From contig JAPEVF010000795.1 in the NCBI GenBank assembly GCA_029747585.1, positions 1 through 20,636 on the forward strand: 20,636 nucleotides of DNA, read 5' to 3'. The notes beneath the pieces were generated by a model, which saw only the letters and a list, made by a program, of their open reading frames with translations, was not told where the DNA came from and made no database searches. Below are positions 8,725 to 20,030 of the stretch, piece after piece. This stretch comes from Pleurotus djamor (lineage: Eukaryota; Basidiomycota; Agaricomycetes; Agaricales; Pleurotaceae). The first letter of the stretch is position 1. Every line of letters begins with the position of its first letter. Both the position numbers and the translations under genes were made by a program.

Positions 8725-8907
8725 TCAAGCGGTAGACGCACTGGCGGCACTCAGGCTCTGATACTCATCTAGTTCAGCGTGACCTGGACCAATGATCAAG
8801 TGCGCACCCGTGCTCCTTCGTCGCTTCGGAAAATTTCCTTTCAACACTGGTTCTTTTCTGCTTTCGACAAGCTTTCGACGATCAAAAGTCCCTTTGAGCG
8901 ATTCCAT
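8725..8907 (-). CDS. doubtful small ORF, 60 codons
   Basis: A minus-strand ORF begins MESLKGTFDRRKLVESRKEP and is rich in Lys, Arg and Glu, with Ser/Ala at the end. Its composition looks more protein-like than nearby chance ORFs. I do not recognise it. Several GT donors near its end could lead into further exons, but none gave a convincing continuation. It may be the first exon of a small unknown gene, or nothing. Confidence 0.2.
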   Translation of the reverse strand: MESLKGTFDRRKLVESRKEPVLKGNFPKRRRSTGAHLIIGPGHAELDEYQSLSAASASTA

Positions 8908-9999
8908 TGGCTCATAAGGAACATTCTCTCAACGAAAACCAAGACCAGATGAGTGAACATCTTGCCTTTTGTGGGGAGGTTTCACCAATTCGAGGCCACT
9001 GCGGTCCCGCAGTTATATCTCTATCCTGGCGCGAATTCAAATTATCTTGCGCCCTTCGTCTGTCTCATCCGCATCTCCTGGGCTCTTTGCTCTATATTTT
9101 CCAGCAAACTTTCCGCCCCCTTTGCTCAAATCACCACCACCACTATTGTGCTTGCAGCTTGGGCGCTGGTGTCGAGGGTGGCTACCATGGATTTATTTTC
9201 TATTTCGATTCCTCGCTCCAAGCCCGCGCCGTGACATTAATTTGCCGATCGAGCGTCGCGAGGGGAAGCATCATTGATTCGTCTGGTACCACGCCGTCGT
9301 ACTCGGGCTGTGGCCATGAAAAATCCCTCCTGGTTCTTCCAACCGACTTTGCCTCATTCACGAACGACACGTTTCTTCAATGGGATTGCACTTGGTTCAT
9401 GCGCCTCTGTAGCATACATGGAGACGTCGTCCCCGACTTCCGTCCCAAGCCATCCTATCCCAAGCCATCATTAGCAAGTAATTCTCTCGTTGCGCCTATT
9501 ACCAACAAAGCGCTGTGTATGTTCTGCTACCTTACCCTAGTACCCAACTGAGGGATCAGAGTGCAACATCCAACGATGTTCTTTCTCCGTCTCCCCCTCG
9601 GCCCGCGTTCTACCGGATTCATTCAGCTTCACATGCGTATCTTATCCTACTCTACATTTCGATGCTTTTCTATATGTCTTCGATCGCATAACTACCTATC
9701 TCAATTGATGATTTTGTTGCACTGAATTTCGGCTGAATTTAAACCACACATACTACGTGGAAGTGTCAGGACTTGCGAGAACATTGTGACCTTCCCTTCC
9801 TCTAGCCTCCTCGTCCCCTCGTTCCCCCTTGTTCCCTTTCGCCTTTTTTTTTCCGCCGTCCCCCAGCCTCCAAGCATCACGACAGGAAGTAGCATGATCG
9901 TCCCAAGTTATTGCAGCCGAACCTGAGACTTTCAGTCGATTATCTTATCTTATCTCTGCCCTTCTGTTTCCGTCATCGTGACTCGAACCCGGAAAATTC
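8908..9999. other. upstream region of GRS1, no supported gene
   Basis: About 1.1 kb with three overlapping plus-strand frames open across 8907-9551. That is typical of stop-poor, C-rich non-coding DNA rather than of a gene. A 12-nt direct repeat (TCCCAAGCCATC) sits at 9443-9454 and 9458-9469. The last part is the pyrimidine tract of the GRS1 promoter. Confidence 0.5.
9791..9872 (+). promoter_or_regulatory. CT-rich core-promoter tract of GRS1
   Basis: A pyrimidine-dominated run of about 80 nt with a T9 block, 130-300 nt before the two candidate start codons. Such CT tracts commonly precede transcription start sites of strongly expressed filamentous-fungal genes. No clear TATA box was found. 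Confidence 0.4.
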
Positions 10000-10086
10000 A
10001 TGCGTGCTGTCCATGTTCGCCGTCCATTATCTTTCGTTCATCGATTATTCCATCAGCCAGCAAATCAGACTGTGCGCGAACAGAAA
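10000..10086 (+). CDS. GRS1: alternative N-terminal extension of GRS1 (mitochondrial targeting)
   Basis: An ATG at 10000 is in frame with the ATG at 10087 and adds 29 residues beginning MRAVHVRRPLSFVHRLFHQ. These are rich in Arg/His and hydrophobic residues with a single acidic residue near the end, as expected of a mitochondrial presequence. The context of this first ATG is poor (T at -3), whereas the second has A at -3 and G at +4, so leaky scanning could yield both forms. Yeast GRS1 is known to make mitochondrial and cytosolic enzyme from one gene by using two starts. Confidence 0.55.
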
Positions 10087-10102
10087 ATGGCCGCAGCGGT
10101 GA
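10013..10102 (+). promoter_or_regulatory. overlapping out-of-frame upstream ORF
   Basis: An ATG at 10013 opens a 29-codon frame ending in TGA at 10100-10102, overlapping the cytosolic start at 10087. Its context is weak (T at -3), so most ribosomes may pass it. If used, it would dampen translation from the ATG at 10087. Confidence 0.3.
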
Positions 10103-13100
10103 ACAAAACAGCGCACCCCTTCGACAAGCAGCGCTTTGAGGCCCTGCTCAATCGCAGGTTCTTTTACGCACCTGCTTTCGAAATTTACGGAGGTATGTGA
10201 TCAGCGACTTTGTCTGTGGCATAACTACTGATTTTCTGATCGTCTACAGGTGTAGCAGGGCTGTACGACTACGGCCCACCCGGCTCTTCACTGCAGTCGG
10301 ACATCATCGCGGAATGGCGCAAACATTTTATCGTCTCGGAGAACATGCTCGAGCTCGATACCACTATCATGACACCTGCCCCGGTTTTCGAGACGTCTGG
10401 CCACGTAGCTCGGTTCGCTGATTGGATGGTGAAGGACGTGGTGACCGGGGATGTGCTTCGAGCAGACCATTTGGTGAAAGGTGTCTTAGAAGGCCGGCTA
10501 GAAGGCAACCTGGAGGCGAGGGGGCTAGAGGCGAAGGCGAAGGAAGCGGGCGAAGAAGATAAAAAGAAGAAGAAAATAAAAGTCAAGGTCACTGCTGTGA
10601 AGCTAGACGACGAGGTTGTCAAGGAGTATGAAAGTATCCTTGCAAAGGTGGGGCTCCGCCCTCTCCGCCTGCTTTACCGACCGCTAACCAACTGTGATCG
10701 ACGCTTGCTACCCCTCACACGACCTTTTTCTTCGCCGCGGTATGAACCATAGTTGGACAACTACTCGGGGCCGGAACTGGGCGAGCTCTGCAGGACTCAC
10801 AAGATCAAAAATCCCGACTCTGGTAACGACGTTAGCGAACCGCAACAATTCAATTTGATGTTCGCCAGCAGCATTGGCCCAACCGGTCAGCACCCCGGGT
10901 AAGGCGTCATTGTTCCCTACGGTTCACCTATGTCCCCCCTGCTGATCATGGTTTCAGTTACCTCCGCCCCGAGACCGCTCAGAGCCACTTCCTCAACTTC
11001 TCGCGTCTACTCGACTTCAATAACGGACGTATCCCGTTTGCGTCGGCCCAGATTGGTCGGTCGTTCCGGAATGAGATCTCCCCTCGTGCAGGCTTATTGC
11101 GCGTGCGAGAATTCACGATGGCTGAGATCGAGCACTACGTCGATCCAGAAGACAAACGCCACGAGCGCTTCTCAGAAGTCCGGGATACCGTCTTGGTCCT
11201 TCTTGACCGACACGTTCAGGCCGACGGACGCAGCGAGGTGGTCCACATGAGCGTGGGCGAGGCGGTCGATAAGGGTATCATCGCCAACGAGACGCTAGGC
11301 TACTTCCTAGCGAGGATATATCAGTTCCTAGTCAAGATCGGCATCAACCCACAGCGGCTCCGGTTCAGACAGCACATGGCCAACGAGATGGCCCATTATG
11401 CCACTGACTGCTGGGATGCAGAGATACACAACTCAACTGGATGGACAGAATGTGTGGGGTGTGCCGACCGTGCTGCTTATGACTTGACGGTTCATTCCAA
11501 GAAGACTGGACACCCCTTGGTCGTGCGACAAGCCCTAAAAGAACCCATCGTAACCGAGAAGGAAACAGCCGAATTCGACAAACAGGTGCTAGGAAAGAGC
11601 TTCAGGAAGGACGCGGCCACGGTATCGAAGCTCATCGAGTCCATGGATGACTCGGCTTTACTGAAATTGAAAGAGGAACTTACCCAAGGGTCAGTCTAAA
11701 AGTTTCTCTCCGTTTCTATGAACTTCGCTCATTCATGGTCTTCTGACATGTATTTCGTGAACAGCCCTGCCACCGTGCGCACCCCAGATGGCACGGAATT
11801 TAAACTCACATCAGACATGGTCAAAATTGAGCGTAAAACGTTCAAGCAATCCAGTAAGCAGGCGGTTTTTGCTATGTCATTGAATTGAGTTTAGATCTCA
11901 TAAGAGTCCACGCGGTCTCTTCCCAGTCCGCGAATTCACCCCCAACGTCATAGAGCCGTCCTTCGGTTTAGGTCGAATTCTGTACACGCTACTTGAGCAC
12001 TCGTTCTGGTGCAGAGAACAAGATGTCGAACGCGGGGTAAGTCACGTTTGACCGTGCGATGACGTCGCTTAGATGGTCATGGGTCCACACCCTTGCTGAT
12101 CTATCCCCCGGGTTCCAGGTCCTGTCCCTGCCCCCGCTCGTGGCCCCCACGAAGGTTCTCATTGTGCCTTTGAGTGCCAGAGAAGAATTCGACCCCCTGG
12201 TCCATGAAGTCTGTGCGTGTCCCCATGACATTTTCTCTTCCCCTTTGCCTTTCGTCCCCTGATTCTCACCCATTCAATATCACCAACCCCAACACATCTG
12301 TCTTTCTTTTTTCTAAAGCATTCTACTCCCTTCTCTCAACTTACGCCGCCGTTATGTTATCCCAGCCATGAAGTTTAGAAAAGCCGGAATATTCTCTCGT
12401 GTGGACGATTCCAACACGTCCATCGGAAAGCGCTATGCCCGAAACGACGAATTGGGCACTCCTTATGGTGTCACTCTGGATTTCGCATGTAAGTTCCCCC
12501 TCTCCCACATCCCCTGCGGCAGAAAAAAACAAGCTTTGGCTTGGACCTTGCTTCCTCGCAAATAACCGTCGTCATTTCTCCGGTTGACCGTGAACTGACT
12601 TGATGCTTAACATCCCGAAATGAATTAGCCGTACAAAACCGGACTATGACGCTAAGGTGAGTTTCCTTACCCTACCCCCGAGTCAACCTTGGCACTTGTT
12701 TTTCCTCAATCCCGGTTTACGTCTTCGGACACATGACCCCACCTTTACGAGAAGAGGAACGTGTTCCCCACCTTTGATCTTTCAGCCTCAATCCCTTCTC
12801 GCTGGGGATGGATGTGGTTAAGGCCTAGCTATGCTTTGACACACGTCCGTCTTCCGTTAACCAATTTCAATCCGTTCTATCCATCACCATCAAACTTTTT
12901 CCCCTCCCCTTTCAGTTTTGCCCGTTCTATTTTTGAGTCGCCTTTGACTTGTTTCCAAACTGAATTGATTTCGGTCGGATTGAATTTGATGCTAATGGTA
13001 TAATTCTTTCGGCAGAGAGCGAGATACCATGGATCAACGAATTGGTTCCATTGACGATGTTATCGCGACAGTCACGGAACTCGTGCAGGGGAATATCGAC

Positions 13101-13157
13101 TGGGTGGAAGCGTGCAAGAGATTGCCGGAATACACTGGTGTACAGGCTATCGAGTAA
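10087..13157 (+). CDS. GRS1: glycyl-tRNA synthetase, cytosolic start
   Basis: Charges tRNA-Gly with glycine using ATP. Ten exons: 10087-10192, 10250-10647, 10753-10898, 10958-11689, 11765-11853, 11927-12036, 12119-12212, 12366-12488, 12629-12656 and 13016-13157. They give 655 residues, normal for eukaryotic GlyRS, and every junction agrees in phase. Class II features are visible: the N-terminal [14 protein letters not shown] segment, YLRPETAQ (218-225), motif 2 around SFRNE (252-256) followed by REFTMAE, and motif 3 EPSFGLGR (500-507). The anticodon-binding domain runs from about LVAP (534-537) to the C-terminus, with [10 protein letters not shown] and NRTMTLR. A lysine-rich insert ([10 protein letters not shown]) lies near residue 155. 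There is no WHEP domain. Introns grow towards the 3' end (57, 105, 59, 75, 73, 82, 153, 140 and 359 nt). Exon 9 is only 28 nt. An upstream ATG at 10000 may give the mitochondrial form. Confidence 0.96.
10648..10752 (+). other. GRS1 intron 2 carrying a GC-rich repeat-like string
   Basis: A 105-nt intron, GTGGGG..ATAG, between phase-0 exons. Its first third holds GGCTCCGCCCTCTCCGCCTG, nearly the same as the unit at 8661-8678, and it also contains a CTAAC branch-site-like sequence. It is longer than the two introns that flank it (57 and 59 nt). Confidence 0.6.
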
Positions 13158-13172
13158 GGGCTGCGAGGTGGG

Positions 13173-13198
13173 TAAAAATATACATATATTACATTTGT
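13173..13198 (+). terminator. AT-rich 3'-end/polyadenylation region of GRS1
   Basis: About 16 nt after the TAA, an AAAAATATACATATATTACA stretch resembles fungal 3'-end efficiency and positioning elements (TAYRTA-like). No canonical AATAAA was seen. Confidence 0.3.
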
Positions 13199-14843
13199 GC
13201 GCGGTCCTTACAACACCCTAGGAGAACAGAGTGTGAATTCAATCATTCCTTCTTCCTTCCTTTCCGTCCTTCTCTCCGTCCTACCAGTCACACGAGTCGA
13301 CCACGATATAGATATGTACCCACTTTTGTCGCTTTGGGGTGGGAGTATGAGATTATTTATTCATTGCACACGCCGTTAGTTAGTCTTTGGGGGCTGAATG
13401 TGGGGAACGGGAAATAAGTATGGGGTATGTGTATGAATACAACGTTACGGTACCTTTCGTGTAATAATCTCGGCGACGTTCGTGGGCCAAGCTCGGCGGG
13501 TTAGCATTGTCATTCAACCACCGGCTTATTTAAGTACGTATACATGCATACCTAAGTTTCCTTGAAAGTCTTCGGTCTCGGAGCAAGCAACACAGAAAAG
13601 AAAGCCGGGTTACGAGCACTCGGAGTGTGTAGTTTGACGTTGCACTGCGATCCACGGTCATTGCCTCTTGTTACCTATTACTCGGTACATAGCAGGTTCT
13701 AACTGCGTGCGTATGCGGCTTTTACGTTCATGCCGACGGAAAAAGCTCGATCGAACTCGCACTCAGTGCAATCCTACCTTGAGAAATTCCTGCGAACTGT
13801 TAACTGTTAGCGACACTTGTTAAGTCTCGAGTAACCTCGTAACCACGTAGCCGTCCACCCTAGTCCCCCTTTTTCGTCCGACTGGCCTTGCGGCGTTATA
13901 TCAATCAAAGCGGCATTAAGTAAGTGCCATGGCACACATTGTCAACCAATCCCAACACACACTTAGCCTCGGCGTTGGGCGCTGTGCATATATATATCTT
14001 CATCTTCCATGCCACCGCAGGATGTCGATGTCAGGATATAGACTCACCCAGCTCCTCGAGTTCGAGCTCGAGCTGGAGTCCGCGTCTAATGCTCTCGTAA
14101 TCGCAAGGAGTGTACAACTTGAGTGCCGTACACCAGAGAGGAGGACCTGGATCGGCTTCTCCATCTGTGCGCCCATATACTCATCGCTTCTAGTCCTGAT
14201 TGTGCACACATGGGTACAGCTATGGCTAGATGGGAATTGCCGTGTGCATTTTGTACCTTTTCATGGAGGCGGAAGGACAGCAATCTGCTTCCGCTCTTTT
14301 CATGGAACTCTCCCCCTTTCATTTACACTACCCCTGTCAGGGGTATCCGAGTTCATTTTTCACAGCGCTCAAACTCATCTCAACACATGCCGAGCTGTTT
14401 CGCTTTCACACAACGCCTAAAACGCATGGACCCACAGAAGCTCTAACGTGCTTCCGATCCTCCTACCCAACTGCCCCTCACCACCCTCATATTCAATCAT
14501 CCATGATTCCGTATCCTTCTTTTTGCTCACCTTCGCCTTCGCACTTAAAGCGTCCAGTTGGTCGAAGTTATTCGGAATCTTTCTGGTTTGTTTCTGGTGT
14601 TAGGCGAATTTCCTGGCGGCAGGATCTTAACTTACCAATCAACTATCTACGTGTACAAGGTAGAGATTCGAAGGCACGATTTGCTAAGACGAGTAGTTGC
14701 ATGGTCGAGGTTCAAGATCGCATCGCAACTCGTCATTGAGGCCGACAGTGCGACGGCGACTAGGTGAGAGATACTCGGAGGGATCAAAAAGGTCTAGAGC
14801 TCGTGCGTAGAGCTAGAGCTCCGTGAGGGAAACTGAATACTCT
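13199..14843. other. start of a gene-poor tract
   Basis: No gene supported. Overlapping plus-strand ORFs at 13929-14420, 14123-14446 and 14230-14739 lie in different frames over the same DNA and have no motif. A self-complementary cluster of GAGCTC/CTCGAG words occurs at 14055-14075, and a related AGAGCT-rich cluster near 14793-14821. Confidence 0.5.
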
Positions 14844-14858
14844 TCTCTCTCTCTCTCT
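14844..14858. repeat. (CT)n microsatellite
   Basis: Uninterrupted CT dinucleotides over about 15 nt. Confidence 0.8.
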
Positions 14859-16690
14859 GGTAGCGTTATCGGTATAGTTGTGGCATCGACCAGGGCGTGA
14901 AATGGCAAAGAAAACAGTCTAGACCTCCGTCCAAGATGAAGTCATGCATACGGTTCTCAGGTAATCGCATAGGTCCGTGGTACCACATGACCAAGTTTCA
15001 ACCGTTCAGAGTTTGATACGTCGCTCGGTACCAGTCTCTAGTGACCACCCGACCACTCTCAAGGTCATCTGCTTACCCTTCGTCCATTCAAAACTCAAAC
15101 ACCCTGTCTACTTTTGCATCACTCATCGTCATTTCCACCTATTTTTGAAAGCGCCGAGAGCCCATGGGTATCCTACGCAGTATGCACGAATGTATTGAAG
15201 TCGTATGACTAGGGTTTCTCTCGGGCCTCTCGACGTCATTGATCCATGGACCGACCTCGAGGGGGTGAGTGATGAGTCTTCCCCGATTTCCGTTTATACA
15301 TTGATTGACGATTCAATAGGACATGACATCATACGTGCTAACGTTATCGTCAACGGACGCACGCGCACACTGACTCTTACTTACTTACTCACTACCACCT
15401 TCAATCACGGATCGCAGATCATCGCAGAAACAACCCCCAAAAGTCCGTGGACCAAAACGGTCATGAATCTACGCCATACCATCTAGTTGCGTACTCTAAT
15501 CCTATGGTAAAGACACCGACGACAGCTACGTATCCGTATTCCTCTGTGAAAAACTAGCTTCGAGTGTGCGAACTAGATATGTAAATCGCGGACCTTAGCC
15601 TTCGAGTTTACAGCTTACTGCGTACGCGGGGTGAACGTACCTCCTGAAGATGGTCAACGACTTCCCACCATCCCTTGACTGCGATTCCGCCTACGGAGAC
15701 TTCAGCGAGTATCCTGAGAGCTCAACCTTGTTGGTAGAGTTTTGCCTTTCTTGAAATCACAAGTTTCTTCGACTTCCTTTTCACCCCAGCTTCTAACTTC
15801 CACTCCCTAGATCAGCTCCTACATACGTCTTACAAACCCTTCTTCTCCTCCCAAGTCACCAGGTGACGCTCCCCTCTTCCCTCTTCCCCTTCCTGGCTCC
15901 TCCCTTCTTCCCCTGAAACTCACTTAATTTCCTTAACGTCACTACTCTGCTTAGACTCGAATCGGATCTAACCAGCTTTGGGCAAAAGATAACATCAGAA
16001 TCAAGATGTTTCAGTAGGTTATGATTCCTTGCGCTTTGAGTCTCTTTCATTAGAGTATACACTACTAGGGTTACTCTTGCAGCCGTTCGTCCATCGAGAC
16101 TTACCAGTTCTTACTAGCACCGGCTACTCAAGTGAGACAAGGAAGAGGATCAAGGATACGCATACATACGAGCTAGAGTACGAGCTAGAGTACGTAGTAA
16201 GTAGCCGCGCATCGACCATCAAGCATCAAACACCCATCCTCTTATTTGCTTACTCGATACCAAGTAGCTTTTTCTACCCGAAATGAGCGGTAGGAGTATA
16301 CGTAGCTAGAGCCTTGAAACTGACGCATATCCCGGTATAGATATCCGAGCAGGTTCTTATCCTTATCACCAACCGACTCGGGAGGTCCCTGGACACCCCT
16401 GATCGCCCTGAACCCCTTGCGCTTCCTCTATCAGGGGAGCACTTGCCGCATGAGGTCCAACGCCAAGGGCAGCTACGACAACGTCGACACGGTTGTGGGT
16501 CCTCATTTTCGGCTTTCCCTCAAGATACCTACTCTAAGTATGTGATATTCACTGCGAAACCTGCAGGTCATAGTTGTTGCGTCACCTTCAGCCTTCAGCT
16601 TCAGCACCCTTAGAAAGCAACGGCCACCACAAATCTCGCACTCAATATGTACCTTCGTTGAACTTAGATGTTAGATCGTTCCTCTCCAGC
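14859..16690. other. gene-poor tract, nothing recognised
   Basis: Short ORFs only, none with family features. It contains the 12-nt tandem duplication at 16167-16190 and a CT-rich stretch around 15770-15920. No RNA gene recognised. Confidence 0.5.
16167..16190. repeat. 12-nt tandem duplication
   Basis: TACGAGCTAGAG occurs twice head to tail (16167-16178 and 16179-16190), followed by a partial third start (TACG). Confidence 0.8.
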
Positions 16691-17625
16691 TTCCCCACAC
16701 CCCCGAACCCCCACACCGCAAACGACTCCATTCACATTCACTCCATTCCTCCCGAGCCCCGCCCTCGGTCCCTTTGCATTCCATTCCATTCAACACTCTA
16801 GCCGTTCCGGTACTTCCACCGACATATCACATCCCCACAACCATATATACGGGATAAGATGGGATGGGATAACATATCACACCGACGGATAGCATATCAC
16901 AAATGGTAACCGTATGCGTAACCGAGGACACGTAAACCGCCGCCCGTACTTCACACAATGACACAGCGACACACTGTGACAAACAGAAAGCCGACGGCCT
17001 CTGTCTCTTCTCTACCCTAGTCGAGTATCATGCATCATGGGTTACGGCGTCGCGTTGTGGATGTTCGACGCGTCCCACATCCCCTCTCATCCACTCTCAG
17101 AGCCCCTCATAGCTTCCCCACAAGCTACAACTAACCGCCTGACCACCGCTTGCTGACCTACCCCACATCGCGTCCCCACATCTCACAGAGTTTCTTCCGT
17201 TATTCTTCCGTTCCTCTGTTCCTCCGCTATTTTGTTTTTTGGTTCCGTCGCGCTACTTCTACTACCACCGATATATCCTCCCGAGAAACCCCACTACCTA
17301 ACACATAACACATAACACATCTCATCACATCTCACCCAAGCATCAAGCGCAACCGTAAGCGATACCCACCTGACCCCTGACGCCTGGGGCATCTACGCGT
17401 CCACAATCCAACCCAACCCTCTTTACTCAACCTCACCTGACCCGGTCACCCACAAGTTCAACCAAACCTCCAGATCCAACGCTCAACCTAACCTGACCAC
17501 ACCCTCCCGACGGTCAGAACAGATCCAACACCCACCAGATCTTCAACCACCTAACGTTTAACGCTAACGCAAAACGGGCAAAAACACGCACAACTGACAA
17601 GCGGGAAACACATATCCCGGCGGCC
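16691..17625. other. A/C-rich, G-poor stretch
   Basis: The plus strand is visibly dominated by C, A and T, with CCCCACA, CAACC and CACATCTCA words; ACACATA is repeated at 17301-17320. No ORF with protein character. Such asymmetry is often seen in long leaders or upstream regions of fungal regulatory genes, so a gene may lie to the right of the window. Confidence 0.45.
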
Positions 17626-19134
17626 GGGAGTGTTTTGAGTTTGATGCGTTGATGCGTCGAAAACTTTGATGCTATGATATAGAGTAATGATATCTCATAT
17701 ATTTCTTCCTAACTTTTTTTTTGATTCCGTTTTCTCTTCTTTTGGGATGGTCGTGAAATTTTGAGTCGGTTTACGTGTAAGGTATCCCTCCCTCCCTCAC
17801 CAGTACACACACCGTTGATCTAAGGTCAGAAAAGGTTGTTCGGGTGTTCTTTGTGGAATTTCCAACATATCTAGGCTAGACATATCATCCTCGACGACGA
17901 CAACGAAAATTGAATTGACCTGAGGCCTGACCTGACAAAGCGGAATCAAATTCCCTACGCCTTCCCTAGTTCCCTCCCTCCCCTCCCTACGCCTTCACCC
18001 TACCTACCCCTTCGCTACCTTGTACTTACTCGTACTCGGAGGTCGCTAAAAACAAATCCCGAAAACCCGGAGAAAAATCAACCGAATATTCCAACCTTTC
18101 CTTCACACCCTTCCTTTAAGAATCCTTCGTCCCCATTGGATGATCGTAGACCAGGATACAAGAAACCGTCATACCGTGATACCAAGAAGGAAACCAGGAA
18201 CCCGCCACACAAAACATTAAACATACCCCAACATACAACCCGCCACATACTCCACGCTACCGCCCCGCCACACCCGCCACGCATCGCATCACGACGCCGC
18301 TGTGAGGAGTTGAGTATGTAAGTAATAAGTAGGGTAAGTAGGGTAACGACGCCGCTGTGGCTGAGGCCTGAGGAATTTGGGAATTCGGAATTTGAAATTT
18401 GCCATTTGATTCCGTTTTGCCTCCGTCTCTGCCTCCGCCTCCGTCTCACACATACAACGCGCAACATGACGTAGGCATTGGCGTTTGACGGATGAAATTG
18501 ATGAAGAGGTCGGAGGGACGAGGGACGAGTGAGCTAGTCAAAACGTTCGAGGTTTACAGACTGTAGGAAGTCTAGAAAGTTTGCTCTTCTAATTTTCTGA
18601 TTTTCTAGTGATGGGTTTCTACTTTCTAGTCCACAGGTGACGGGGTTCGGGACTTTGAGTTGAGGTGGAGTTGAAGTAGGAGTTGGACGTTGGACGCGTA
18701 TTTAAGGGAACGGTGTGAGGCCTTGAGGTATCACGCGCACGACGAAAGTCACGACGCGTCGTACGCCATCACCGAGACCACACCCACACCCACACGCGTA
18801 TGCGTACACTGCACACGAAGCCCCCAGTCTCCCGTCCTCCCCCTGCCCACCGTTATCTTGTCTCCATACTCCCTTGTTCGCGTTACGGCTCCTACACATA
18901 GTAGTTCAAATCCAACAGGCTCCAACCGTTTGACGTCCACTCCGAAATCGTTCCACCTTCGCGTCACCCCAGTACTCCGACTCCTCAGTACTCAGCACTC
19001 GGAACTCCAATACCGCAATACCCAAGCATACTCTCGCTATACTCTATACGTCTCACTTCAAGCACTTCAATTTGAATCCTCTTTTCTTACCATGCCAAAA
19101 CCGATTTACTCTGGTTGAATACTTAGTCCGAACG
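17626..19134. other. gene-poor tract with short repeats
   Basis: Contains a T9 run near 17713, CCCTCC-rich DNA around 17960-18010, the 14-bp direct repeat at 18291/18346 and a CCTCCG-rich block at 18419-18446. ORFs at 18467-18078 (minus) and 18690-19118 (plus) are low-complexity and unsupported. Confidence 0.5.
18291..18359. repeat. 14-bp direct repeat flanking a TAGGG-rich spacer
   Basis: ACGACGCCGCTGTG occurs at 18291-18304 and again at 18346-18359. The 41-nt spacer ends with AAGTAGGGTAAGTAGGGTA. The TAGGG words recall telomere-type repeats, but there are only two and they are spaced by other bases. Confidence 0.6.
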
Positions 19135-19348
19135 GATGCTACGCTACGACTCCCCTTCGCCTCCCCTCCTCGCTCATCTGAGTCTCTTCCCTCTCTCCTT
19201 TTCTCTCCTCCCTTCTTATTTCTTTCCTCTACTCCGTTCGACTCCTCTTTCAAATGTTGCAACTCCTCCTTTTATGCCTCCCTTCGAATCCCTTCGCCCC
19301 TCTTCGATTCCTCCTTCCCCTGCCTTCGATGCCTTTGGCTCACAGGAG

Positions 19349-19390
19349 CTCCAGGAGACGTTCAGGGATACTCAGGAGACTCAGGAGACG
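19349..19390. repeat. GGAG-based minisatellite
   Basis: Imperfect 9-nt units (ACTCAGGAG-like) including GGAGCTCC, GGAGAC and ACTCAGGAGACTCAGGAG. Similar GGAGATACA units recur at 20288-20305 and near 20540. Confidence 0.6.
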
Positions 19391-19404
19391 CCACCTAACA
19401 AACC

Positions 19405-19476
19405 CATCCTTCCGTCCAACCAACCAACCAACCAACCATCCTTCCGTCCCTCCAACCAGCCAACCAACCAACCAAC
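19405..19476. repeat. duplicated CATCCTTCCGTCC unit with (CCAA)n
   Basis: CATCCTTCCGTCC at 19405-19417 and 19437-19449. Each copy is followed by a (CCAA)n run (19416-19438 and 19452-19476). Confidence 0.75.
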
Positions 19477-19824
19477 TACAAACGCAACCGTCCACCCAGT
19501 ATAACCTCTTAAAGCTACTATTTAAGTACTTACCCTCGAAGCTCAGCGCTCAACGTTTTCAACCTCCCCACCCTCTCCAAGCGGCCCAAGCGGTTCAACT
19601 TGTCAGCGCTTCAGCATTGAACGTCGAATGCTTAACGTTTACCCGAGCGGTCGTCCCTACTCTCCTCTTACTCACCTCACCTCTACTCTCCTCTTACTCT
19701 CGTTGCTCGCTGGCATCTACTACCAGCCGCTTTGAACGACGAGCTATGAGCTTGGGATTTATTTAGGCAACGTAGAGTACTCTAGGTAACGGTTGAGTCC
19801 CAACGCGTCGCGTACACAGCACTC

Positions 19825-19855
19825 TACACATACACATACACATGCACATACACAC
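19825..19855. repeat. (TACACA)n microsatellite
   Basis: Near-perfect six-base units, with one G substitution (CATGCACA). Confidence 0.8.
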
Positions 19856-19882
19856 AAAATATGACAGCTTCAGTCAGCGTCT

Positions 19883-19910
19883 TCGAACTTCGAACTGCGA
19901 ACTGCGAACT
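19883..19910. repeat. CGAACT-type short tandem repeat
   Basis: CGAACTT, CGAACTG, CGAACTG and CGAACTT in succession. Confidence 0.75.
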
Positions 19911-20030
19911 TTGAAGTTTCAAGTTTCTACTTGTGTAAAGGCTCGGAGTCGATCTTCGTCTTGAGGATTTGAAGCCTCGAAAGACTCTAGTCGACACTCC
20001 GCTTGAAGCTTCGAAGACTCTGAGCACTAC

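Noticed and set aside
8907..9551. 214-codon plus-strand ORF upstream of GRS1
   Set aside because: Two other plus-strand frames are open over the same stretch, composition is C-rich and stop-poor, and the translation shows no domain or regular protein character.
9968..9992. GGGTTCGAGTC on the minus strand, resembling a B-box
   Set aside because: T-stem does not pair and there is no D-arm or anticodon arm; it lies in the GRS1 leader region.
14230..14739. 169-codon plus-strand ORF
   Set aside because: Overlaps two further ORFs in other frames; no motif, no splice partners, no paralog.
18317..18345. Possible internal telomere repeat (TAGGG words)
   Set aside because: Only two words, not in a regular TTAGGG array.
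18078..18467. 129-codon minus-strand ORF with Arg-rich start
   Set aside because: Low-complexity translation of CCTCCG and CCACA repeats; no domain.
19136..19766. Overlapping 122- and 170-codon plus-strand ORFs
   Set aside because: They read microsatellites (CCAA, GGAG units) and CT-rich DNA in different frames, so openness reflects composition.
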